Below are positions 1-11,296 of a DNA stretch of 64,000 nucleotides, one piece after another. Under the pieces are notes generated by a model that saw only the letters and a program-made list of their open reading frames with translations, did no database searches and was not told where the DNA came from. A program made the translations under genes and the position numbers. Source of the stretch: Aradus depressus (taxonomy: Eukaryota > Arthropoda > Insecta > Hemiptera > Aradidae); contig OY759222.1 in the NCBI GenBank assembly GCA_963662175.1, positions 1,594,713 through 1,658,712 on the forward strand, written 5' to 3'. Each line of letters starts with the position of its first letter. Positions within the stretch are counted from its first letter, which is position 1.

Positions 1-195
1 TATAGGGGAAGATATGTAATCGGTCAAAAGTTTGAAGTTTAATTTTGTAAATGGAATATAGAGGTCATTGTGTAAGACGCCTAAGGCTTTTCAATCAGCC
101 TAAGAGAAGGGTGATTTAGGGGAGAGTGAATTGGTTACCAATAATTTGAGATGGAGAAGTGAGGTACTTGTGATTCACCGACGAGTTTCGTCGTA
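1..195 (+). repeat. R1 family, short internally deleted copy
   Basis: The window opens inside an R1 5' module (tataggggaagatatgtaat) and reaches the R1 3' end (gattcaccgacgag) within about 190 bases. The ~140-bp core monomers are therefore missing. R1 is defined under the copy near 15.7 kb. Confidence 0.6.
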
Positions 196-282
196 CGTCT
201 TAAGCCCTGTCCTCCCCCTTTTCGCCAATCCTCGTTGTTGGCCACTATTGGCCTACCGACATTGAGGTAATGAAGTTCTGCT

Positions 283-815
283 ATTTACCTCCCCGGCTAT
301 ATAAAGCATAGGTGAAGTTATGTAATCTGTCAGAAATTCGATATAAAGTTTGCATCTGAAATTCATGTTTCCTAACTCCCTGATTACAAAAATGAAAAAA
401 TACTTTCTCAGTGAACACGATAACTCTCTATAGATTGAAACCGACACCAAATTTTATGTGCATCCAGAACCACATAAAAACGGTGTCTATTAATTTCACC
501 TATTCACCCTATGAGAAGGTGGATTGTATTAAAAAATCCTAGTAACGGCTTCTATGACATAAGAACATTTTATAGATAGATACCTGAATCTATTGGCTTC
601 AGAGCCAATAAGGACGAAACCTGTCAAATTTCAATGAAATCGGTCGAAGGGAATCAGAAGAAGGGGGGCTCAACTCAAAATAACTGTCTATATAACGAGT
701 GTATTAACATGAAATATAGTACGTGGATCTCTGAATAAGAGACATATTGATTTCCAATAAAATCGGTAGATTGGTTCTGGAGGGACGCAACTTAGTTCAA
801 TGAATAGTCATAAAT
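283..815 (+). repeat. R1 family copy
   Basis: Carries the R1 5' signature (gaagttatgtaatctgtcag), the 'gaacacgataactctc' segment, then core motifs (aaattttatgtgcatcc; ggctcaactcaaaat) and part of the 3' module (tggttctggagggacgcaac). The extreme 3' hairpin is not visible. Divergent copy. Confidence 0.65.
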
Positions 816-916
816 TCTTTGAATCATTATTATTGTAACCTGCTGCTAATAAATAAGAAGTTTGTGTGCAATTGTGTTAATTTTATTATTATCGATTACC
901 TGTAGTTATTTATTAA

Positions 917-1137
917 GACTCATGCCCAACTTGGGCTTCAACTACGAGGTCATATCGCCTACTACCAGAGCGCTTTTTCGTCACTCTGGTGGACATGAAC
1001 CAGACTCTACTCTGGGAGTCCTAAATTTCGCCTACCCTAAATTGTTATTCACTTAAGCCAGGGGTCTTTAACGAGTACCTGACATCGTACAGGCTCGGGA
1101 CCATCGCTTAACGTCCCATCCGAAAGACGGCGTGCCT
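917..1137 (-). mobile_element. SINE-A, tRNA head missing
   Basis: Antisense copy of the SINE-A body. It runs from the tail-side motif (gactcatgccc) through 'catatcgcctactaccagag' and 'aacgagtacctgacatcgta' to 'catccgaaagacggcgtgcc', and stops before the tRNA-like head. No target duplication was found. Open frames across it are accidental. Confidence 0.8.
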
Positions 1138-1735
1138 TATTACCTGTAGTTAATGTAACAATCATTAGAATGTTTTATGTTGTCATATAACTTATTGGAA
1201 GATGAACTTCACAACAGTTCATAGTCATACTTGTTTTATGACCGTATATGATTTGTGATACTCTAATGCTGCTTCTGCGCATGTCCCAGTCCCTGCAAAA
1301 TGACGAAAGATACGATAGATTCTATCTCCTCAATTGAATTATCCTGATAATTTTGAATGTTTCTGCGCATACTCCAGTCAAAATATTGTACTGCAACAAT
1401 CGATTTAAAATGTTCATTTTTATTGTACGTTTTCAATAAGGGAAAAAGCGGTAGTGTTAACCCATCTTAAGACTCTTTTGGTACCTACCTAAAGAGCCGA
1501 GGGACTGAGAAAGGGCCGAATACTTGTCCCTTGGTGTGACTACCTTCTTCGGTAATCTTCATAAAAATTTAAATTTGATCAATTTCTGGGAAGCCAGTAA
1601 CCTGATGGATCAGTTTCAAGATCTCCTAAGGATGTCTGACCGTGAGGCTGCTCTTCACGGGAAGCTAACCGACAGAGCTCTTCTGATAGGTTCCGAAGAC
1701 AAATGGTGGGATTTGTGAGGTGGGGTCGACTTAAC
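1138..1735. other. Unassigned; one 64-codon open frame
   Basis: No repeat family recognised. On the + strand, 1524-1718 stays open and ends in the peptide SDREAALHGKLTDRALLIGS followed by EDKWWDL. It has no ATG at its left edge and the composition looks protein-like, so it could be a fossil exon or transposon fragment. I do not recognise it. Confidence 0.25.
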
Positions 1736-2448
1736 TTTATCGGAACGGTATTCCTCTACAGCTATATATAGGATATCGGGAGGTCTGTTTGGCCACCTAG
1801 CCAGCACAGAACACAAGTCGCTCCTATATGACCATTCCTACGACAATTGTTCCGATCCCAGCCAGTGTCATGACGACGGTTCCCAGGTGTTTTTTTAGAG
1901 AACATATTCTGTTTTACTTCCCCAGAAATACGAAGTACAGGGAAAGTTATGTAATCGGCCAGAAATTCATTGTTGAATATATGTCTAAACATAAATATAT
2001 AGGCACGAAATTTTATATGTTGGTCATTCCACGCCAAATCAACTAGGCAAAAAATATGCTAGACTTTTTGAGAATGTTTTGTCAAGGGTGAAACGAAAAA
2101 ATTAAAAAAAAAAAAAGTAGACTTCTGTATGGTTTCCCGAGGATATGAGCCATTTCCGGTTTGAGCGGAAATTTCTATTTATCTCTCCCAGTCAACTTCT
2201 GGTAAACATATTAAAACAGATGTGCATCCGGAGCACCGTAAAGATGACGCCAAATGGACTAAAGACGCTCAAAGTGAATTATTCAATAAAGTATTCACTC
2301 TCCCTCTGAAAACAACCGAGCAATTTAACTGAAATCCAATAAGTGTCTTCGCAATATTAAAGTATTCCTATTTAGCCTTGCCCTTTGTTCTGCCCCATTC
2401 GGCTCAAAATCAATAGATGTCCTTTTTGATTAAGGACATTATATAAAA
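1736..2448. repeat. R1 pieces in both orientations, split by the 12.9-kb insertion
   Basis: 1916-2040 is a + strand R1 5' module (tacttccccagaaatacgaa, then gttatgtaatcggccag). 2220-2260 is a core fragment. 2375-2448 is antisense R1 core (ggctcaaaatcaatagatgt) that stops abruptly at 'atataaaa'. Its continuation resumes at 15363, so this is the left flank of the large insertion. Confidence 0.6.
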
Positions 2449-2514
2449 GGGTCTAGCCGGATAAGAGTGCGAAAACTGCCCCCAACGATTATCGAATGGG
2501 CGATTGACCGACAG
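2449..2514 (+). repeat. Outer copy of the terminal repeat
   Basis: About 66 bases, identical apart from one or two changes to the first 66 bases of the main left arm at 2632. It ends at 'gaccgacagt' and is followed by 117 bases of unrelated sequence. The tip of the element is therefore present twice in direct orientation on the left, and the outer copy abuts the reconstructed R1 target site. Confidence 0.75.
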
Positions 2515-2631
2515 TAGGCTCGAGCTTGTGGATCCGCACGGGTCCAAGGTCTGGCATACACTGGAGAGGAGTGAGTGTTGGGTGATGTCACATACCTATG
2601 TTTGAGCAGAACGTTTAAGGATGCTAGGAAC

Positions 2632-3410
2632 GGGTCTAGCCAGATAAGAGTGCGAAAACTGCCCCCAACGATTTTCGAATGGGCGATTGACCGACAGTTT
2701 GCACATGTAAAAAAACATTTTTCCTGAAAATTTCAGCTCCCAACTCCCATTATTCGATGAGAAAAAAAAATAAAAAGGCAATTTTGATTTTTTTTTTTTC
2801 TTTCAGGTTGTTGCGAGCATGCAACTGTCGATTTTTTTTTAAGTTCTTATGCTTCAAATACACCTCTATAGTATTTTTTTATCATCCTCCGATTTAAATT
2901 CGATTTTTCATCGAATTTTAAAAAATCCTAAATGGATTTTTTGAATGTTATTTTTGAGTGACACTCACTAAATTTTCACAGAATATGTATTTTTGGTATC
3001 AAAATATTCCCTAATTTTTTCAAATTTTTTGCTGTGGTGCAACAATGTTAAAAAAAATAAAAAATAATTGTTTTCGGTTATTTCCGTTTATATCTATGAA
3101 GGTATATGATATTTTGAATTTTTATTAAAATAATGTTGTAAAATATACATATTTTTTATTTTTGCTAAATACAATATAAAGCAGTAATTTTTTGAACGGT
3201 TGTTAACAGTAGGTACTATTTTTTTCAACTTAATTTTATGAAGAATGTTTTTTAAATTAGATTTTTGCCGTGGTCGGAAAGCGAACCGCCCTAACCGCCT
3301 TCACGAGAAATTGCGCACTACTCAATAATTCTCATAATAATAATAATAATATTCATTCCTTTCTTATCCCTCCCCTCACTTCCATCTAATCATCATCCAT
3401 GCAGTTGACA
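2632..3410 (+). repeat. Left inverted arm of the composite element
   Basis: Pairs with 14919-15362. The outer ~350 bases (to 'gagtgacactcac' near 2970) and the inner ~100 bases (AAT-repeat tract, 'ttatccctcccctcacttcc', 'catcatccatg' near 3400) both find reverse-complement partners on the right. About 315 bases between them (roughly 2985-3300) have no partner, so the right arm carries a deletion or the left arm an insertion. Confidence 0.8.
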
Positions 3411-3559
3411 AGTGATGGAACGCTTCACGTAAAACCTTTCCTTACATTGCTTCGAAACTCTGAAGTCAACAAATCTATATTAATAAAGCTGAAACGGGGT
3501 TTGTTTGTTTGTTTGTATGTTTGTTCCAGCATCACGACCAAACCGCTGGACGGATTTTT

Positions 3560-5590
3560 ATGAAACTGCCCATGTAGCATTCTTTTGAGCCCGATTGAAT
3601 AATAGGCTATGTGGCGTCCCAAAATTTTGATCGGGAGGGGGGGTTGTAAGGGGGGCCTAAGTATATAAATAGTGCTAACTCATTAACTAATGGGCGAATT
3701 GTCATGAAATTTTACAGGTAGTCTTTTTAAAAGCCAAACAAGAAAAAAAGGTGTGTGGCGTCCCAAAGTTTTGATCGGGAGGGGGGGTTGTAAGGGGGGC
3801 CTAAGTATAAATATAGAGCTAACTCATTAACTAATGGGCGAATTGTCATGAAATTTCACACGTAGTCTTTTTAAAAGCCAAGTAGGAAAAAAAGGTGTGT
3901 GGCGTCCCAAAGTTTTGTACGGGAGGGGGGGTTGTGGGGGGGCCTAAGTATAAATATAGAGCTAATTCTTTAACGGTTGGTCGGATTGTCACGAAATTTC
4001 ACATGGAGTATTCCTGAAGGCCAAATAGAAAAAAAAGGTGTGTGGCGTCCCAAAGTTTTGAACGGGAGGGGGGGTTGTGGGGGGGCCTAAGTATAAATAT
4101 AGAGCTAACTCATTAACTAATGGGCGAATCGTCATGAAATTTCACGTAGTATTTTTAAAAGCCAAATAGGAAAAAAAGGTGTGTGGTGTCCCAAAGTTTT
4201 GAACGGGAGGGGGGGTTGTGGGGGGGGCCTAAGTATAAATATAGAGCTAATTCTTTAACGGTTGGTCGGATTGTCACGAAATTTCACATGGAGTATTCCT
4301 GAAGGCCAAATAGAAAAAAAAGGTGTGTGGCGTCCCAAAGTTTTGAACGGGAGGGGGGGTTGTGGGGGGGCCTAAGTATAAATATAGAGCTAACTCATTA
4401 ACTAATGGGCGAATCGTCATGAAATTTCACGTAGTATTTTTAAAAGCCAAATAGGAAAAAAAGGTGTGTGGTGTCCCAAAGTTTTGAACGGGAGGGGGGG
4501 TTGTGGGGGGGGCCTAAGTATAAATATAGAGCTAATTCTTTAACGGTTGGTCGGATTGTCACGAAATTTCACATGGAGTAGTCCTGAAGGCCAAATAGAA
4601 AAATAAGGTGTGTGGCGTCCCAAAGTTTTGAACGGGAGGGGGGTTGTGGGGGGGCCTAAGTATAAATATAGAGCTAACTCTTTAACAGTTGGTCGCATTG
4701 TCACGAAGTTTCACATGTAGTATTCCTGAAGACCAAATAAAAAAAAAGGCGGTGTGACGGCTCAACGTTTTTTACGGGAGGGGGGGTAGTGGGGGGGCCT
4801 AAGTATAAATATAGAGCTAACTCATTAACTAATGGGCGAATCGTCATGAAATTTCACATGTAGTATTTTTAAAAGCCAAATAGGAAATAAAGGTGTGTGG
4901 CGTCCCAAAGTTTTGAACGGGAGGGGGGGTTGTGGGGGGGCCTAAGTATAAATATAGAGCTAACTCTTTAACGGTTGGTCGGATTGTCACGAAATTTCAC
5001 ATGGAGTATTCCTGAAGACCAAATAGAAAAATAGGCGGTGTGACGGCTCAAAATTATTTACGGGAGGGGGGGGGGGGGGTAGTTGGGGGGCCTAAGTATA
5101 AATATAGAGCTAACTCATTAACTAATGGGCGAATCGTCATGAAATTTCACATGTAGTATTTTTAAAAACCAAATAGGAAAAAAAGGTGTGTGGCGTCCCA
5201 AAGTTTTGAACGGGAGGGGGTGTTGTGGGGGGCCTAAGTATAAATATAGAGCTAACTCTTTAACGGTTGGTCGGATTGTCACGAAATTTCACATGGAGTA
5301 TTCCTGAAGGCCAAAAAGAAAAATAAGGTGTGTGGCGTTCCAAAGTTTTGATCGGGAGGGGGGGTTGTAAGGGGGGCCTACGTATATAAATAGTGCTAAC
5401 TCATTAACTAATGGTCGAATTGTCATGAAATTTCACATGTAGTATTCCTAAAGGTCAAATAGAAATATTAGGTGTGTGACGGCCCAAAATTTTGAACAGG
5501 AAGGAGGGTTGTGGGGGGGGCTAAATATACATATAGAGTTAGCTCATTAACGGTTGGTCGTATTGTCATGAATCGGATTGTCATGAATTT
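3560..5590 (+). repeat. 142-bp tandem array (block A1), G-rich
   Basis: About 14 monomers of ~142 bp. Each contains 'ggtgtgtggcgtcccaaag', a G tract of the form GGGAGGGGGGGTTGTGGGGG, and 'cctaagtataaatatagagc'. Two subtypes alternate over much of the array ('cattaactaatgggcgaat' versus 'ctttaacggttggtcggat'), giving a ~285-bp higher-order unit. Confidence 0.9.
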
Positions 5591-5597
5591 CACATGT

Positions 5598-6590
5598 AGT
5601 AGTAGTAACTATGTATTCGCTGTGGGGTTCACTGTTGCAAGACATTTACTAGCTGTGATGTCCAGCGTTTCTAATATCGTACTAGCTGTGGGGTCCGCTG
5701 TTGCAAGGTACTTACTAGCTGTAGTGCTCAGCCCCAGCGTTCCTAACTATGTACTGGCTGTGGGGTTCGCTGTTGCAAGGCACCTATAAGACATTTACTA
5801 GCTGTAATGCCCAGCGTTTCTAATTACGTACTAGCTGTGGGGTCTGCTGTTGCAAGGCGCTAGCAGTGTGGCCCAGCGTATTTCACTCATAGGTACTAGC
5901 TGTGGGGTCCGCCGTTGCAAAACTCATACTAGCTGTGATGCCCTGTGGTTCTAACTACATACTATCTGTGGGGTTCGCAGTTGCAAGGCACCTACTACCT
6001 GTAGGGCCCAGCGTTCCTAATTACGTACTAGCTGTGGGGTCCGTTGTTGCAAGGCATTTACTAGCTGTAGTGCCCAGCGTTCCTAACTTCGTACTAGCTG
6101 TGGGGTCCGTTGTTGCAAGGCATTTACTAGCTGTAGTGCCCAGCGTTCCTAACTATGTACTAGCTGTGAAGTTCGCTGTTGCAAAGCACTTACTAACTGT
6201 AATGCCCAGCGTATTTAACTACATACTAGCTGTGGGGTCCGCTGTTGCAAGGCACTTAATAGCTGTGATGCCCAGCGTTCCTAACTTCGTACTAGCTGTG
6301 GGGTCCGCTGTTGCGAGGCACATACTAGCTGTGGTGACCAGCGTTCCTAACTACGTACTAGCTGTTGGGTCCGCCGTCGCAAGGCACATACTAGCAATGA
6401 TGCCAAGCATTCCCTACTACGTACTAGCTGTGGTGCTCAGCGTTGCAAGCCACATACTAGCTGTGGTCACAAACGTTCTTAAGTACGCACTGACTAGGAC
6501 GTCCAGCGATGCTAAGTATTCACTAGGTGTGGCTTCCGCCGTTGAAAGGCGCATACTAGCCGTGGTGCCCAGGGGTCCTAAAAACTTACT
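5598..6590 (+). repeat. 66-bp tandem array (block B1)
   Basis: Dimeric repeat of two related 33-base halves: ctagctgtggggtccgctgt with gcaaggcactta, and ctagctgtgatgcccagcgt with cctaactacgta. Because 66 is a multiple of 3, a 243-codon frame (5902-6633) stays open with a 22-residue period containing AVGSAVARHLLAVV. The sister array at 10.7-11.3 kb is open on the opposite strand too, so openness follows from periodicity and is not evidence of a gene. Confidence 0.9.
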
Positions 6591-6734
6591 AGCGTTACAA
6601 CAGCTGAAGGACTATAAGCCTTATTCCGTATGAATAATTGAAAATTATAACATCATGAATGTACTGTCGAGGAACTGAATAGCGTTATAGAAGATATTGG
6701 GAGAAAAATCAAAGTTCGCCGGGTATAACTGCTA

Positions 6735-9215
6735 TAGATTTAATATTTGTTAAAACTGATAGAGAACGACCGGATTATCTGAATCCTACACAAAAATAAA
6801 AATAAAAATGTTTTTCAAAAAATTCACGCTATTTAACGGTTTATAGGCTTAATAATTGTTAAAACTGATACGACAGAATCAGATATATCCGAAAAGTCCC
6901 ATCCGACGGACGACGTGCTCAAGGCTATTTTTAACCTAAGTGAAATTTCACCTACCCAGGTTTATTTACATAACATACGTCTCATTATCGAGTACCTCAC
7001 ATTCGAAAAAGCCCTGGATCATTGCTTAATGTCCCATCTGAAGGACGACGTGCTCAAAGTGTTTTTTAACTTTCCGATTGAAACATCTGACCTAAGTGCC
7101 TCAACTAGATTTCTAAGTGGCGATCCTGAGCTCGGTAGACTCCATTCTTGAAATTTCTCGCTTTTTAACGGTTTATAGATTTAATATTTGTTAAAACTGA
7201 TAGAGAACGACCGGATTATCTGAATCCTACACAAAAATCAAAATAAAAATGTTTTTCAAAAAATTTGCGCTATTTAACGGTTTATAGGCTTAATAATTGT
7301 TAAAACTGATACGACAGATTCAGATTTATCCGGAAAGTCCCATCCGAAGGACGACGTGCTCAAGGCTATTTTCAACCTAAGTGAAATTTCACCTACCCAG
7401 GTTTATTTACATAACATACGTCTCATTATCGAGTACCTCACATTCGAAAAAGTCCTGGAACATCGCTTAAAGTCCCATCCGAAGGACGACGTGCTCAAGG
7501 CTATTTTCAACCTAAGTGAAATTTCACCTACCCAGGTTTATTTACATAACATACGTCTCATTATCGAGTACCTCACATTCGAAAAAGCCCTGGATCATTG
7601 CTTAATGTCCCATGTGAAGGACGACGTGCTCAAAGTTATTTTTAGCTTCCCGATTAAAACATCTGACCTAAGTGCCTCAACTAGATTTCTAAGTGGCGAT
7701 CCTGAGCTCGGTAGACTCCATTCTTGAAATTTCTCGCTTTTTAACGGTTTATAGATTTAATATTTGTTAAAACTGATAGAGAACGACCGGATTATCTGAA
7801 TCCTACACAAAAATCAAAATAAAAATGTTTTTCAAAAAATTTGCGCTATTTAACGGTTTATAGGCTTAATAATTGTAAAAACTGATACGACAGATTCAGA
7901 TTTATCCGGAAAGTCCCATCCGAAGGACGACGTGCTCAAGGCTTTCAACCTAAGTAGAAATTGACCTACCCAGGTTTATTTACATAACATACGTCTCATT
8001 ATCGAGTACCTCACATTCGAAAAAGCCCTGGATCATTGCTTAATGTCCCATCCGAAGGACGACGTGCTCAAAGTTATTTTTAGCTTCCCGATTAAAACAT
8101 CTGACCTAAGTGCCTCAACTAGATTTCTAAGTGGCGATCCTGAGCTCGGTAGACTCCATTCTTGAAATTTCTCGCTTTTTAACGGTTTATAGATTTAATA
8201 TTTGTTAAAACTGATAGAGAACGACCGGATTATCTGAATCCTACACAAAAATCAAAATAAAAATGTTTTTCAAAAAATTTGCGCTATTTAACGGTTTATA
8301 GGCTTAATAATTGTTAAAACTGATACGACAGATTCAGATTTATCCGGAAAGTCCCATCCGAAGGACGACGTGCTCAAGGCTATTTTCAACCTAAGTGAAA
8401 TTTCACATACCCAGGTTTATTTACATAACATACGTCTCATTATCGAGTACCTCACATTCGAAAAAGCCCTGGATCATTGCTTAATGTCCCATGTGAAGGA
8501 CGACGTGCTCAAAGTTATTTTTAGCTTCCCGATTAAAACATCTGACCTAAGTGCCTCAACTAGATTTCTAAGTGGCGATCCTGAGCTCGGTAGACTCCAT
8601 TCTTGAAATTTCTCGCTTTTTAACGGTTTATAGATTTAATATTTGTTAAAACTGATAGAGAACGACCGGATTATCTGAATCCTACACAAAAATCAAAATA
8701 AAAATGTTTTTCAAAAAATTTGCGCTATTTAACGGTTTATAGGCTTAATAATTGTTAAAACTGATACGACAGATTCAGATTTATCCGGAAAGTCCCATCC
8801 GAAGGACGACGTGCTCAAGGCTATTTTCAACCTAAGTGAAATTTCACCTACCCAGGTTTATTTACATAACATACGTCTCATTATCGAGTACCTCACATTC
8901 GAAAAAGTCCTGGAACATCGCTTAAAGTCCCATCCGAAGGACGACGTGCTCAAGGCTTTCAACCTAAGTGGAAATTGACCTACCCAGGTTTATTTACATA
9001 ACATACGTCTCATTATCGAGTACCTCACATTCGAAAAAGCCCTGGATCATCGCTTAATGTCCCATCCGAAGGACGAAGTGCTCAAAGTTATTTTTAACTT
9101 CCCGATTAAAACATCTGACCTAAGTGCCTCAGCTAGATTTCTAAGTGGCGATCCTGAGCTCGGTAGACTCCATTCTTCAAATTTCTTGCTTTTCAACGGT
9201 TTATAGATTTAATAT
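6735..9215 (+). repeat. 440/575-bp tandem array containing SINE-A-like sequence (block C)
   Basis: Five long units and a partial one, with junctions near 6735, 7175, 7752, 8188, 8628 and 9203. Units start 'agatttaatatttgttaaaa' and include 'gtcccatccgaaggacgacg', 'cgagtacctcacattcg' and 'gatcctgagctcggtagac'. These correspond in order to the antisense SINE-A body and head. The 575-bp units carry an extra internal ~135-bp duplication. Recurrent 78-123-codon open frames here are by-products of the repeat. Confidence 0.85.
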
Positions 9216-9559
9216 TTGTTAACTGACAGAGCCATAGAGTGTGCTGGTTTCGGATTATGCCAACGTCAGCACAACGTTCAGACTGACTTTAAATATGGTG
9301 ACACCGATCCACTATGGAAGAAAAATGCCAAAAAAAAAAGATGTATGTATAGATATGAACACAAATTAAAACTTGTGTACATTGTGATATAATCTATATT
9401 AATAAAGCTGAAACGGGGTTTGTTTGTTTGTTTGTATGTTTGTTTGTATGTTTGTTTGTATGTATGTATGTATGTTTGTTCCAGCATCACGCCCAAACCG
9501 CTGGACGGATTTTTATGAAACTACCCATGTAGCATTCTTTTGAGCCCGATTGAATAATA

Positions 9560-10660
9560 GGCTATGTGGCGTCCCAAAATTTTGATCGGGAGGGGGGGTT
9601 GTAAGAGGGGCCTAAGTATATAAATAGTGCTAACTCATTAACTAATGGTCAAATTGTCATGAAATTTCACACGTAGTCTTTTTAAAAGCCAAACAGGAAA
9701 AAAAGGTGTGTGGCGTCCCAAAGTTTTGAACGGGAGGGGGGGTTGTGGGGGGGCCTAAGTATAAATATAGAGCTAACTCATGAACTAATGGGCGAATCGT
9801 CATGAAATTTCACATGTAGTATTTTTAAAAGCCAAACAGGAAAAAAAAGTGTGTGGCGTCCCAAAGTTTTGAACGGGAGGGGGGGTTGTGGGGGGGCCTA
9901 AGTATAAATATAGAGCTAACTCTTTAACAGTTGGTCGGATTGTCACGAAGTTTCACATGTAGTATTCCTGAAGACCAAATAAAAAAAATTGGCGTAAGAC
10001 GGCTCAAAATTTTTTACGGGAGGGGGGTAGTGGGGGGGCCTAAGTATAAATATAGAGCTAACTCATTAACTAATGGGCGAATCGTCATGAAAAGCCAAAT
10101 AGGAAAAAAAGGTGTGTGGCGTCCCAAAGTTTTGAACGGGAGGGAGGGTTGTGGGGGGGCCTAAGTATAAATATAGAGCTAACTCTTTAACGGTTGGTCG
10201 GATTGTTACGAAATATTTCACATGGAGTATTCCTGAAGACCAAATAGAAAAATAGGCGGTGTGACGGCTCAAAATTTTTTACGGGAGGGGGGGGGTAGTG
10301 GGGGGGCCTAAGTATAATTATAGAGCTAACTCATTAACTAATGGGCGAATCGTCATGAAATTTCACATGTAGTATTTTTAAAAGTCAAATAGGAAAAAAA
10401 GGTGTGTGGCGTCCCAAACTTTTGAACGGGAGGGGGGGGTTGTGGGGGGGCCTAAGTATAAAAATAGAGCTAACTCTTTAACGGTTGGTCGGATTGTCAC
10501 GAAATTTCACATGGAGTATTCCTGAAGACCAAATAGAAAAATAGGCGGTGTGACGGCTCAAAATTTTTTACGGGAGGGGGGAGGGTAGTGGGGGGGCCTA
10601 AGTATAAATATAGAGCTAACTCTTTAACGGTTGATCGTATTGTCATGAATCGGATTGTCA
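9560..10660 (+). repeat. 142-bp tandem array (block A2a)
   Basis: About eight monomers of the same G-rich repeat as 3560-5590, inside Helitron copy 2. Confidence 0.9.
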
Positions 10661-10672
10661 TGAATTTCACAT

Positions 10673-11296
10673 GTAGTAGTAGTAACTATGTATTCGCTGT
10701 GGGGTTCACTGTTGCAAGACATTTACTAGCTGTGATGTCCAGCGTTCCTAATATCGTACTAGCTGTGGGGTCCGCTGTTGCAAGGCACTTACTAGCTGTA
10801 GTGCTCAGCCCCAGCGTTCCTAACTATGTACTGGCTGTGGGGTTCGCTGTTGCAAGGCACCTACAAGACATTTACTAGCTGTGATGCCCAGCGTTTCTAA
10901 TTACGTACTAGCTGTGGGGTCTGCTGCTGCAAGGCGCTAGCAGTGTGGCCCAGAGTATTTCACTACGTAGGTACTAGCCGTGGGGTCCGCCGTTGCAAAA
11001 CTCATACTAGCTATGATGCCCTGTGGTTCTCACTACATACTATCTGTGGGGTTCGCAGTTGCAAGGCACCTACTACCTGTAGGGCCCAGCGTTCCTAAAA
11101 ACGTACTAGCTGTGGGGTCCGTCGTTGCAAAAGCATACTAGCTGTGATGCCCAGGGTTCCTAATATCGTACTAGCAGTGGGGTCCGTTGTTGCAAGGCAT
11201 TTACTAGCTGTAGTGCCCAGCGTTCCTAACTTCGTACTAGCTGTGGGGTCCGCTGTTGCGAGGCACATACTAGCTGTGGTGACCAGCGTTCCTAAC
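10673..11296 (+). repeat. 66-bp tandem array (block B2a)
   Basis: Same 66-bp dimeric repeat as 5598-6590, starting at 'gtagtagtagtaactatgta'. It breaks off mid-unit at 'gttcctaac' directly into a block A monomer (gttggtcggattgtcacg), an abrupt recombination-like junction at about 11296. Confidence 0.9.

Larger units (their letters stand above)
3474..6734 (+). mobile_element. Helitron copy 1, non-autonomous and satellite-filled
   Basis: The 5' end TCTATATTAATAAAGC follows an A, as expected for Helitron insertion between A and T. Next come a GTTT/GTAT run and 'catcacgaccaaaccgctgg'. Internally it holds the 142-bp array then the 66-bp array, and a 3' subterminal segment (ggactataagccttattccg, 6608) shared with copy 2. 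The end is decayed: 'cgccgggtataactgctat' replaces the intact hairpin and CTAG seen at 14671-14699. No Rep/helicase coding is present. Confidence 0.7.

Noticed and set aside
862..1056. Recurring 60-105-codon frames containing SPTTRALFRHSGGHEPDS (also near 25972, 42372, 58762)
   Set aside because: They are antisense or sense translations of the SINE-A body.
5902..6633. Longest open frame (243 codons) as a gene
   Set aside because: It lies wholly in a 66-bp tandem array whose period is a multiple of three. The sister array is open on the opposite strand, and no start context or domain exists.
6915..8606. Three near-identical 78-123-codon frames as a gene family
   Set aside because: They are the same segment of the 440-bp satellite unit, which carries SINE-A-like sequence, and no independent coding signal exists.
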